Shown here piece after piece: positions 56,211 through 64,000 of a DNA stretch of 64,000 nt. The stretch is from an uncultured Fibrobacter sp. (lineage in GTDB: Bacteria; Fibrobacterota; Fibrobacteria; Fibrobacterales; Fibrobacteraceae), in assembly GCF_947305105.1 (NCBI RefSeq), contig NZ_CAMZCS010000002.1, positions 62,001-126,000 of the forward strand, given 5' to 3'. The notes under the pieces were generated by a model. The model was not told the origin of the DNA, did no database searches, and worked only from the letters and a program-made list of their open reading frames with translations. How positions within the stretch are numbered: the stretch's first letter is position 1; each line of letters begins with the position of its first letter. Position numbers and translations under genes: made by a program.

Positions 56211-58496
56211 ATGCCTATGATGCGTTTGTCCGTACTTGCCTATTTCTTGTTGTCGGCTCTTGTGGCGACGTTTTGGGCGTGCTCTAATGACGATTCTTCC
56301 CGTGACACGGTTCGCCCTGTTGACCCTGATATCATAGAGCCCGATACGACGAATGCGGATACAACCAAAAAAGACACAACCCATACAGACACGACGCGGT
56401 CGGATTCTATCAAAACTGATACACTTCCTGTTTTTATCCAAAACGAGAACGAGTACACGGGTTTCTACAAAGAAGACGGCTATGCAGCTTTCCGCAAGTT
56501 GGCCTACACGTCGAAGACGGAAATGGGCTCGAGCTACCTGGTGAAATTTGTCATTACCGGCTTCGATACAGATTCTCCCGAAGTTCATTTCATGAACACG
56601 AAGGCGTACCCGATACATTACGACTTTGCGGAGATGGTTCTGCACGATACCCGCACGGTGTTTGAATTCGAAAGCGAGACGTATTTCACGACAGAGAAGA
56701 ACACGGTTGCCGGTACGCTTGCGTACTACGCTTCCATCGATTCCATGATTGCGCTGACATTCTTCCCGACGGATTACATTACGCCCGAACAGGTGGCTAC
56801 GGTCTATAAATTAATTGAAGAACGTATGCTGTTCCTTTCTCCGGGGGCATCCAAGAATTGCCTGTTCTACATGCCTGCGGGGGCGAATGCCGAGGATGCT
56901 GCCGCCGAATATGCCGCTGAGTTCAAGGTGGCGAACATCCCTGTCTATACACATGCCCAGTTGTTTGGCGATATACCGTTCTTGATAATGAACACTGGGA
57001 CTGCATACGGAATGCTTCGAAAGCTCACTGCCGCGGAACTCGATACGGCGATTGTCTCTTCGCACGACATTTTGATTCTCGAAACGCTCCCTGCCGAAAT
57101 TCCGCTTGCCGCAGCGACCATCAGCAAAGATGCGCAAACTCCGCTTTCGCACGTGAACCTGGCCGCGAAGGCCCGCAAGACGCCGAACATCGCGTTTAAC
57201 GGCAACGAACTTCCCGATAGCCTGCTCGCCCTTTGCGGAAAACTGGTGAAGTTGGAAGTCAAGTCAAATTCCTATACGGTGGTCGAGGCCACTCTAGACG
57301 AGGCAAAAGTTTTCTGGAACAATAGCGTGCGCGACCCGGTGACGCTCACCTACGATTTGACGGATTCGGGCTTCATCGATTTCGCGGACCTCGATTTCAA
57401 TTCGGCGAAATCGGTGGGTGTGAAGGCCGCGAACCTTGCGGAACTCCACAAACTGCTCCCCGACAACTCGCCCGACGGCTTCGCCGTGCCGTTCTACCAC
57501 TACAGCCATTTTATGGATTACGCCCAGGTGACCGGGGAACTTTGCGAACGCTCCTTTGCCGACTGCGGGGCCGAAGGTCGCTCTTCGGAAATATGTACCC
57601 AGGTAAAAACCGCCTGTGCTGGCGCCCTGCAGGTTTTGGACGCTGAATCAAAGACCGCTGAGCCTGTCGAAGCGTCCTCAACAAGTTCCCTGAGCTTTTC
57701 GAAGGGAACATCTCTCCGCAACTACATTACGTCTTTGGTTTCCCGCGAAGACTTTGCCGCCGATACGCGCCTCCGCGAAGCGATGCTCGACAACATCCGC
57801 TACATGTTCAAGCACATCCCCGTCGAGAAATCCTTCGGCGAAGCTCTCGATGCCAAGGTGCGCGGGCTTTATGGCGAAGCCGGTGTGCGTTTGCGTTCCA
57901 GCACCAATTCCGAAGACTTGAGCGACTTCAACGGAGCGGGTCTCTACAAGTCCGTCAAGGCCACCACGCGCGAAAAGGACCTTCCATCCGACGAAATCCG
58001 CAAGGTGTGGGCTTCCGTATGGAGCTTCAAGGTCTTCGAGGAACGTTCCCTCTGGAACATCGACCACTTCTCGGTGCAGATGGCCGTGGCCGTGCATGAA
58101 TCCTACCCGGACGAAGTCGCGAACGGCGTCATCATTACGCAGAATATCGCGGACTACTCGGTTGCCGGTATCTATGCGAACATCCAGGTCGGCGAAACGT
58201 CCGTCACCAATCCCGAAGGCGGTGAACTCCCGGAAATCATTTCCATCATCCCCTCGCCACCGCCGCAGCGCGGCGTGCAGAGCGTGCTCTTGCAGCATTC
58301 TACCCTCTGCCCCGATTCGCTAATCCTCAATAGCGGCGAAATCTACGTGCTCTACCGGACCGTCAAGTTGATCCAGGACCACTTTGCCTCGCTTTACAAG
58401 AAAAACGCCGACGCCCTTGCCCTTGATATCGAGTTCAAGGTCATGGGGGAGGACCGCAGGATGGTGTTCAAGCAGGTCCGACCCTACATTAATTAG
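56211..58496 (+). CDS. Lipoprotein with PEP-synthase/PPDK-like domains
   Basis: 761 residues. A signal peptide with lipobox FWAC is followed by a Thr/Asp-rich linker (DTTxxDTT repeats, ~35-70). Residues ~85-290 are unassigned. Then a swivelling phosphohistidine-like motif TPLSHVNLAAKARKTP (His314, ~300-350) and a PPDK/PEP-synthase N-terminal ATP-grasp domain (~400-761): VGVKAANLAELHKLLP..GFAVP, VRLRSSTNSEDLSDFNGAGLY, final FKQVRPYIN. The His domain comes before the ATP-grasp, the reverse of PPDK. An ATP-using fold on an exported lipoprotein is unexpected. Two palindromic repeats are inserted in frame at residues ~482-500. Follows the poly-Ser lipoprotein by 15 nt. Confidence 0.82.
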   Translation: MPMMRLSVLAYFLLSALVATFWACSNDDSSRDTVRPVDPDIIEPDTTNADTTKKDTTHTDTTRSDSIKTDTLPVFIQNENEYTGFYKEDGYAAFRKLAYTSKTEMGSSYLVKFVITGFDTDSPEVHFMNTKAYPIHYDFAEMVLHDTRTVFEFESETYFTTEKNTVAGTLAYYASIDSMIALTFFPTDYITPEQVATVYKLIEERMLFLSPGASKNCLFYMPAGANAEDAAAEYAAEFKVANIPVYTHAQLFGDIPFLIMNTGTAYGMLRKLTAAELDTAIVSSHDILILETLPAEIPLAAATISKDAQTPLSHVNLAAKARKTPNIAFNGNELPDSLLALCGKLVKLEVKSNSYTVVEATLDEAKVFWNNSVRDPVTLTYDLTDSGFIDFADLDFNSAKSVGVKAANLAELHKLLPDNSPDGFAVPFYHYSHFMDYAQVTGELCERSFADCGAEGRSSEICTQVKTACAGALQVLDAESKTAEPVEASSTSSLSFSKGTSLRNYITSLVSREDFAADTRLREAMLDNIRYMFKHIPVEKSFGEALDAKVRGLYGEAGVRLRSSTNSEDLSDFNGAGLYKSVKATTREKDLPSDEIRKVWASVWSFKVFEERSLWNIDHFSVQMAVAVHESYPDEVANGVIITQNIADYSVAGIYANIQVGETSVTNPEGGELPEIISIIPSPPPQRGVQSVLLQHSTLCPDSLILNSGEIYVLYRTVKLIQDHFASLYKKNADALALDIEFKVMGEDRRMVFKQVRPYIN
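57656..57674. repeat. REP-like palindromic element a (inside PPDK-like gene)
   Basis: CGCTGAGCCTGTCGAAGCG, arms CGCT/AGCG, with core GAGC-CTGTCGAAG related to the next element and to the one in polA. Confidence 0.7.
57685..57709. repeat. REP-like palindromic element b (inside PPDK-like gene)
   Basis: Arms GTTCCCT/AGGGAAC around GAGCTTTTCGA. The inner 20 bases match the reverse strand of the polA element at 18 positions. Encodes SSLSFSKGT in frame. Confidence 0.8.
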
Positions 58497-58620
58497 CTTT
58501 TTTTTACAAAAAAGCCCTCTTTAAGCGGGAAAATGCGTTTTACGCCTCCAAAAACGTGATTTTTCTCATGGATGTAAAAAAAATTTTAATACGAGGGGCG
58601 AAAACATATATATTTTGGTA

Positions 58621-58652
58621 AAAAAGGCCTGTTTGGAGGGATTGGCCTTTTT
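58621..58652 (+). promoter_or_regulatory. Terminator-like hairpin in the leader of pilin operon 2
   Basis: Perfect 9-bp stem AAAAAGGCC/GGCCTTTTT with a 14-nt loop; the 3' arm itself supplies the T-run. TATATT at 58609-58614 could be the -10 just upstream. It sits 50 nt before the first pilin gene, as the hairpin at 6572 does for operon 1. A smaller GCGCC-AGTA-GGCGC hairpin follows (58674-58687). Confidence 0.5.
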
Positions 58653-58701
58653 GTTTGTATATGTGGATAGCAAGCGCCAGTAGGCGCAAGAAGAGGTTGA
58701 G

Positions 58702-59181
58702 ATGTTGCTAGGTAAGGCTCTTAAAAGAAGGAAGGGCTTCGGCATCGTAGAGGTGCTGGTTTCCGCTGCTGTCCTTGGATTTTTATATCTCGCCCTGATG
58801 AACCTGCAGTTAGGGAATCGGCAGACGTTGCTCCGCATTCGTGGGCGTGATGCTGCAGTTGAGGTGGCACAGCAGGTGCTCGATTCGTTGCAGGCAAATG
58901 GCGTGAATGCTTTACCGGCTGCAGATGATGGAAATCCTGTCATAGTAGATGGCTTGGATTATGAACGCACCTGGGAGCGGGGTACCGGAATTCTAGGAGA
59001 TAAGTCCCGTATAGTCTACAAAACAAAAATCAAGGTAATGCCTGATTCTGCCTATGTTGTAAAAAACAAAACGGGTTTGGACTCTATATCGCATGTATAT
59101 GCAAAGAATGTTGTCGTGACTGTCAGTTGGCCTTTTAAGGGGTCCACTCAGTCTATAGATATTTCGGGGGTGATTCGATGA
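58702..59181 (+). CDS. PilV/GspI-like minor pilin (operon 2)
   Basis: 159 residues. Prepilin site KG|FGIVEVLVSAAVLGFLYLAL with Glu at +5. LLRIRGRDAAVEVAQQVLDSL and the terminal VSWPFKGSTQSIDISGVIR match the operon 1 protein at 7199. First gene of the cluster: no FimT/GspH-like gene precedes it. GAGGTTGAG lies before the ATG. The stop overlaps the next ATG (ATGA). Confidence 0.85.
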   Translation: MLLGKALKRRKGFGIVEVLVSAAVLGFLYLALMNLQLGNRQTLLRIRGRDAAVEVAQQVLDSLQANGVNALPAADDGNPVIVDGLDYERTWERGTGILGDKSRIVYKTKIKVMPDSAYVVKNKTGLDSISHVYAKNVVVTVSWPFKGSTQSIDISGVIR

Positions 59182-60470
59182 ATAACAAGAAGGGTTTTAC
59201 TCTCGTCGAACTGTTGGTATATATGGCCATTATTGGCGTCATTGTTATTGTTGCTGGGCAGGCTTTCAGTAATAGCACAAAAACTCGGGTCCGCACACAG
59301 AATATGATCAAGGCGAGCAGCCTTGCTGAACAAGTTGGTATGCTTCTTCGCGACGATTTGGCTCAGATGGGGGCGAAGTCGTCTTTGGGTGCGTCTGGAT
59401 TTGAACAGATTCCTGTGTCTGTTGCGGAAGACGACAAATCTTCATTTGTTTATTTTCATGATGAAACAAATGAGTTTGACAGCCTTTCGATGTTGCGTGT
59501 CGTTAATAATGACAGCGGGAAGTGTGTTCGTGTGGAAGAGGTCAAATGGAGTGTTCGCGATGGCATACTTTATCGATCTTGCATGACTAAGAGTGTCGAT
59601 CCCGATTTATGCAAAAATGAATCAGATTCCGAGAATTGTCCTTCGACGGCTCCACTTGCTGTTCAGATTGCGGATGGTGTGACAAAATTCAGGTTGATTC
59701 CTGCGACGCCTAATCTGTTGGGTGGAGATCAACAAATTTTCCCGACTTCTTCGGCAAGTGGTATGTTCCGTATGCTTTCTAGAGTGGATCCGTCAAGAAA
59801 TATTGTTGCAATGAGTGTGAGACCGCAACCAGATGAGTCGGCTTCAAATGTTGTGCGATTGTCCGGTTTCAATACGAACTACAAGGAGACGCCTGCGGAG
59901 GGCGACCCGATAGTGTATCACCAAGCTTATGTACTTGATGCTAGTTCTGTATCTTGGCAATGGAAAGATTGCGCTCGGATTCGCCTAATGAAGGGGGCTA
60001 CTTATGAGATATCATTCTCTATGCCGGTTAACGAAGATGCTTCGCGAATGTTCCGCCCGGGCAAGGACCATTTTGCCGTAGGCATTCGTGATACTAAGGA
60101 AAATTTATTTAGAAAGATTGCCGATGTGCCTGATGTTTTAGTATATCCGCCAGAGACGTATGAGGGCCGTGGAGTACGACGGATGCGTTTTTCGAGCAAG
60201 ATTGCCGACGACGAAACCGATGTGTGTATTGCTTTTACTTTTGCAACGTTCTCGCCTTTGGTTGGCGCCGGAATTATTTCAATATCCAATTTAAAGGTAA
60301 TGAAAATTGCGGATGACAATTATAGCTTTGTGCCTAACTATGTGCCGGATGTAGTGGATAAACCTTTCGTGCGGGCGTTCAAATTGGAGTTGCAACTAAA
60401 TCGTAAAGGTGAATCCGGTGAAGTTGATCTTGTTATTCCTGTACCTAGTAATGGTCAAAAAGAAGAATAG
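59178..60470 (+). CDS. PilW-like minor pilin with extra beta domain (operon 2)
   Basis: 430 residues. Prepilin site KG|FTLVELLVYMAIIGVIVIV with Glu at +5, then GQAFSNSTKTRVRTQNMIKAS..LAQMGAKS as in the protein at 7648. The middle is variable. The C-terminal beta-sandwich (YEISFSMPVNEDASRMFRPGKDHFAVGIRD..CIAFTFATFSPLVGAGIISISNL) is conserved with its paralogue, as is the end PVPSNGQK. AGGAGG for the next gene overlaps its stop codon. Confidence 0.84.
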   Translation: MNNKKGFTLVELLVYMAIIGVIVIVAGQAFSNSTKTRVRTQNMIKASSLAEQVGMLLRDDLAQMGAKSSLGASGFEQIPVSVAEDDKSSFVYFHDETNEFDSLSMLRVVNNDSGKCVRVEEVKWSVRDGILYRSCMTKSVDPDLCKNESDSENCPSTAPLAVQIADGVTKFRLIPATPNLLGGDQQIFPTSSASGMFRMLSRVDPSRNIVAMSVRPQPDESASNVVRLSGFNTNYKETPAEGDPIVYHQAYVLDASSVSWQWKDCARIRLMKGATYEISFSMPVNEDASRMFRPGKDHFAVGIRDTKENLFRKIADVPDVLVYPPETYEGRGVRRMRFSSKIADDETDVCIAFTFATFSPLVGAGIISISNLKVMKIADDNYSFVPNYVPDVVDKPFVRAFKLELQLNRKGESGEVDLVIPVPSNGQKEE

Positions 60471-60478
60471 GAGGCTTT

Positions 60479-63400
60479 ATGAGAAGTATGCAAAAAGGTG
60501 TATCTTTAATAGCTGTTTTGCTGTTCATGCTCGTAGCGACTATTGCAGGGACGGCGACCTATAAGTGGCTTTCGTCTGAAGGCTATACTTCGGCTTCTCG
60601 ATTGTTGATTAACCAAGCCCGAGCATCGGCCTTGGCTGGTGTGGATGCTGCTCGCTCCTGGATGAGCTCTCATGGCAATGAAACGGGTGCCATTGTAAAG
60701 CAGTTCTTTGAAAGAAATAAAAAACCAATTATTTTGAATAGCGTCCTTGCTTCTATGGGTAAGGAAACTCAGGGATTTGATGTTTATCTTGTCGGTGTTG
60801 ATTTTAATCCGGCCAATCCGGTGTATAAAATGAAAATTTTGTCAAAAGGCTATGTTGATGGTCGAGATGTCTCTTATACAGAAAGTGCTGTACTCAATGT
60901 GACAGGCTTGTATCAGGTTCGGATTCCACAGGAACAACAAGCTGTAAATTATAGTTATGCTTATTTTGGTGGATCGACGTCTTATTCTGGGACCCATCAT
61001 GTATCGGCAATGTTGATTAATGGTGATTGGGGCGGTACTAATGGGGCAAACCCAGGATATTTTGATTCTGACTTTATTGTTACTGGGAATGTCCGCTTAA
61101 GTGGTAACAATATGAATATTGGAGGAACAACTTGCGTTGGTGGAAATCTTGTTGCAGATAACGGCTTTTGGGGCAATGATTTGTATGTTGATGGATTTGC
61201 TCACAAGGAAGGAAATAATGGCAATGATTTTGTGGGCCAAATTGCAAGGAATGCTTATTTTAATGGTGATGTCACCATTGGAAACCAGGCTAATCCGGGT
61301 TTTGATATTCAGGGTAGCATGACCTTGAATGCAACATTGAGAACGCAAGTGGAAAAATTTGGACATTCTATACATGGCAATCTTTGCCTTGGGCAAAATG
61401 CAAGGATTGAGTTTGATAATACTCAGAATAGTTGGGGATACAATTGGCTTGTTGGAGGAAATGTGTGGATTCCGACGTCAAAGGAGGGCCCTCGTGAGAC
61501 AGGAATTGTTACTCATGATGATGTAAATGACACGAAACGTGTATTTGGTGGAAATTCGTCTTCTAAACTTTATATTGCTGATGCGGAGGTGTGTGCATCG
61601 TCTTGTCCAAGTACAGACAAACCGACCAAACAGAAGCATACTCCGGGAAATACTGTATCATCATTTGTTTCGAACGGCGATATATTTACCGAATTGCCTA
61701 ATAAAGCTCCATTTGAGTGTGCAGAAAGTGTTAAGGCATATTGTGATACAATTTGGCATAGAGTTGCTCCTCATGAGAAAAAGTGTGGGCATGCCAAATA
61801 CAAGGTGGATGATTTGCTGAAAATAGGGTATTCCCAATTTGAGGAATATGCCAATGTTGCTGCAAATTCAAGTGTAAATGCATGCAAAAACTTGACGAGT
61901 TTTAGAAAAGATGATAATAATGGTAATACGCAGGATATGAATAATTGTTGGGATTCGCTTATGGCTAATTCCTCATGGCGCTCCACATATTTGTTTAATG
62001 ATTATCTTGTTCTTAAATTGTCATATGGTCAAAATGATGGCTCTCTTATTGATGGCTCTGATAAGACCCGATTGAATGGCAAATTTATATTTATTTTTGA
62101 AAATCCTTTACCTGGTGAAGTCCATTTTCCGAGAACAACTGCAACTACGCGGGCCTTTGTTTATTTGATGGAGGGTGTGTCTCAGAAATTGTATTGTTCT
62201 ACAAATGATACCTATAACTATTTTATTTTTACCGAAAAAAATATAGCTGAGATGGATGGCTCCTGTACTTGGAGTGGCTCCGTTTATGCAAAGGTAGACA
62301 CTAATTGTGCGGCTGTACCTACAATAAATGGTAATATTACATTGGAATACAACAAGAGCCTGATTGAAGATATGGTTAATAGTGGAATTGTCTGTACAAA
62401 TGACCATCATCCAGAAAAACCATGCCCAGTCGGAGCAGATGAACAAGGATCCTCCTCTTCTACCGTTAATAACAATTTTAGTTTGGACCTATTTGATGTG
62501 TCTCATATTTCTACAGGAACACGATTGAATGTTACGGTAGAGTCTGAATACAAGAGTGACGAACGGATTAAAGAAGCTGCAGAAACCGTGAAGCCATCGA
62601 TATTGGTATTGCCTCGTGTTGTTTATATTAATAAAGATGCTCCGGGCTATATGAAAGACTATTTGTCGGTAATCCCGCTAAATGGTTTCCCTGTAATTCA
62701 AAATCAGCCGAAGCTTTCGTGCCCTGAGCAGCCGGGTGCCCCAGAAATGTCTGCAACAAAAAAGATTTCAACTAAAGTTCCTACACAGGGTGTTTACAAT
62801 TGTATTGCTGAAGTAGAACAATCAGGCAAGAAAGACACATCCCTTTTCTACGTTTATGTTGCGGGTGAAGCGGCTTCGACACCGATGGTGCATTTTTCAG
62901 GTGATCCCGCACATGACTTCCATTCGGGAGAGACGAATAGTGCGGTTTTGTCCGTAGTTGTTGGCCCTTCAGAATCTGGGGCTCAAGTGCATGTCTCTAT
63001 TTCCATGACGGATTTGCCTAATGGATGGACTGTGACTAATCTGGATAATTCGCAAATTGCGTGGTATATCGGTAACGATGGTTCCCGATCTATCCAGAAA
63101 ACGTTCACCCCTTCTGCCACTGAAGAGACTGTTGTGCAACTATTCAAGGTCGGGACGGGAAGTAACCCGATATCTGGAACTGTTCGATTTACGCTTCATT
63201 CTCCTCAGGGGTGTATCATTGGTGGTGGTGCCGTCGTGAAAGCTTACAATATTCAGGGGCATGTTACAATCCATCGTGCATCATTGGCTCAATATTGTGC
63301 CAAGTATCCAGATAAATGTGATGCGCATCCTGAGTATAAAGAGGCAAAGGATTTACAAGACTGCGATGCTGAAGGAATCTGGGTGCGTGCGAATGGTGTC

Positions 63401-64000
63401 GGATGTAATCCGATAACGGGATATGAAAATGATCGTTGGTTGTGTGATGCTGGTGTCGGAGCTGCGAATCATATTGTCCTTACGAAAGGTGAGTATAGAC
63501 GTGAATACTGTGAATTGTATATCCCGACGGAAGCGGAGAAGAACTACATTGAAGACCCCAAAGACGATAATGTAAATCCGGGGGGAGACACCCTCTATGC
63601 ATCGCTTAAGCGTAAACATTACACGCTTACGATTAAAACGCGTTACGCTTCGGCGGGGTCTGCGGTGAGAGTGGATACGTCAAGTACATTTGGTTCAGGG
63701 TATCATCAACTGGGTACACTGTGTTCTTCAAGTAAGGGATGCTCTTATACTATCTATGCAGGGCAAACTGTAAGGTTAGAAGCTGTGCCTCTGGGTGATG
63801 ATGAATTTAAATATTGGGAAGATGGAAATTCGAATTCCTCCAACGTTCAAATCAATGTTTCTCCGTATGAGTTCATGATCAGTAGAAATGAAACCTATAC
63901 GGCGGTGTTCAATGAAAAAGATCCACATTGTTTCTATACCGAATTCAAGGAGTATACAGGTCCGGGTATTTGGTGCCGCGACGACAGGATCAAATGTATT
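60479..64000 (+). CDS. Giant PilX/GspK-like modular pilin, 3' end beyond window
   Basis: Open from ATG 60479 (AGGAGG four nt upstream) to the last base: 1174 residues visible with no stop. The N-terminus MRSMQKG|VSLIAVLLFMLVATIAG has Ala instead of Glu at +5. The region ARASALAGVDAARSWM is PilX-like. A Gly/Asn-rich solenoid-like part (~170-300; NMNIGGTTCVGGNLVADNGFWGN) follows, then domains colinear with the 8964 protein: VKPSILVLPRVVYI against VKPSEVVLPRVIYL, WVRANGVGCNPITGYENDRWLCD, a VDTSSTFGSGY..AGQTVRLEAVP InlB-type beta-repeat and HCFYTEFKEY against HCFYTNFQDF. AT-rich like its paralogue. Confidence 0.82.
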   Translation, partial: MRSMQKGVSLIAVLLFMLVATIAGTATYKWLSSEGYTSASRLLINQARASALAGVDAARSWMSSHGNETGAIVKQFFERNKKPIILNSVLASMGKETQGFDVYLVGVDFNPANPVYKMKILSKGYVDGRDVSYTESAVLNVTGLYQVRIPQEQQAVNYSYAYFGGSTSYSGTHHVSAMLINGDWGGTNGANPGYFDSDFIVTGNVRLSGNNMNIGGTTCVGGNLVADNGFWGNDLYVDGFAHKEGNNGNDFVGQIARNAYFNGDVTIGNQANPGFDIQGSMTLNATLRTQVEKFGHSIHGNLCLGQNARIEFDNTQNSWGYNWLVGGNVWIPTSKEGPRETGIVTHDDVNDTKRVFGGNSSSKLYIADAEVCASSCPSTDKPTKQKHTPGNTVSSFVSNGDIFTELPNKAPFECAESVKAYCDTIWHRVAPHEKKCGHAKYKVDDLLKIGYSQFEEYANVAANSSVNACKNLTSFRKDDNNGNTQDMNNCWDSLMANSSWRSTYLFNDYLVLKLSYGQNDGSLIDGSDKTRLNGKFIFIFENPLPGEVHFPRTTATTRAFVYLMEGVSQKLYCSTNDTYNYFIFTEKNIAEMDGSCTWSGSVYAKVDTNCAAVPTINGNITLEYNKSLIEDMVNSGIVCTNDHHPEKPCPVGADEQGSSSSTVNNNFSLDLFDVSHISTGTRLNVTVESEYKSDERIKEAAETVKPSILVLPRVVYINKDAPGYMKDYLSVIPLNGFPVIQNQPKLSCPEQPGAPEMSATKKISTKVPTQGVYNCIAEVEQSGKKDTSLFYVYVAGEAASTPMVHFSGDPAHDFHSGETNSAVLSVVVGPSESGAQVHVSISMTDLPNGWTVTNLDNSQIAWYIGNDGSRSIQKTFTPSATEETVVQLFKVGTGSNPISGTVRFTLHSPQGCIIGGGAVVKAYNIQGHVTIHRASLAQYCAKYPDKCDAHPEYKEAKDLQDCDAEGIWVRANGVGCNPITGYENDRWLCDAGVGAANHIVLTKGEYRREYCELYIPTEAEKNYIEDPKDDNVNPGGDTLYASLKRKHYTLTIKTRYASAGSAVRVDTSSTFGSGYHQLGTLCSSSKGCSYTIYAGQTVRLEAVPLGDDEFKYWEDGNSNSSNVQINVSPYEFMISRNETYTAVFNEKDPHCFYTEFKEYTGPGIWCRDDRIKCI

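Overview
The window looks like chromosome of a rumen- or gut-type Fibrobacter (Fibrobacter succinogenes or a close relative). The support is a dense set of secreted plant-cell-wall hydrolases (two GH10 xylanases, a GH5 and a GH9 endoglucanase), many lipoproteins with poly-serine linkers, and two members of the TIGR02147 family that is typical of Fibrobacter. Several exported enzymes end in a C-terminal beta-domain resembling type IX secretion sorting domains. Conserved genes have moderately high GC; surface-protein genes are visibly AT-richer. All functional statements come from reading translations and motifs; no database search was run.

Layout. 1-5218: ftsX (partial)-envC-like-holB-recJ-TonB-like operon with overlapping genes. 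5228-6390: a small unknown gene and tRNA-Leu(UAA) on the minus strand, then an exported unknown protein. 6524-16584: minor-pilin operon 1 (FimT/GspH-, PilV- and PilW-like proteins, then a 2521-residue protein with a PilX/GspK-like N-terminus). 16734-19185: two different Rpn/YhgA-type PD-(D/E)XK proteins and a tandem copy of the 3' end of one of them. 19403-21823: TIGR02147 protein plus lipoprotein (module 1). 21870-26350: monomeric isocitrate dehydrogenase and two paralogous LamG-like lipoproteins. 26379-28160: OLD-family ATPase/TOPRIM protein. 28376-32551: two GH10 xylanases and a lipoprotein. 32648-37603: nnr, a tiny lipoprotein and polA. 37638-39912: GH5 with a CRP-like palindrome upstream. 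39977-43196: TIGR02147 plus lipoprotein (module 2). 43357-48890: malic enzyme, secreted M6 protease, HMGL-like aldolase. 49372-51579: GH9. 51611-55064: M16 peptidase, aldo/keto reductase, CDF transporter. 55146-58496: poly-Ser lipoprotein and a lipoprotein built from PEP-synthase/PPDK-like domains. 58702-64000: minor-pilin operon 2, a paralogue of operon 1, running off the window.

How the parts may fit together. The two pilus operons each put a huge cysteine-containing, beta-rich ectodomain on a prepilin-like anchor that lacks Glu5, in the place where a PilX/PilY1 tip complex is usually encoded. Together with the secreted xylanases and cellulases this suggests surface adhesion coupled to fibre degradation. 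The two TIGR02147-lipoprotein pairs share gene order, 1-nt spacing and a leaderless promoter architecture, and look like a reusable regulatory cassette. The Rpn locus shows internal Shine-Dalgarno/ATG starts for its C-terminal domains, plus an extra copy of one of these domains with its own terminator, as expected for a nested toxin-antitoxin arrangement. Short palindromic repeats have been inserted in frame in polA and in the PPDK-like lipoprotein gene.
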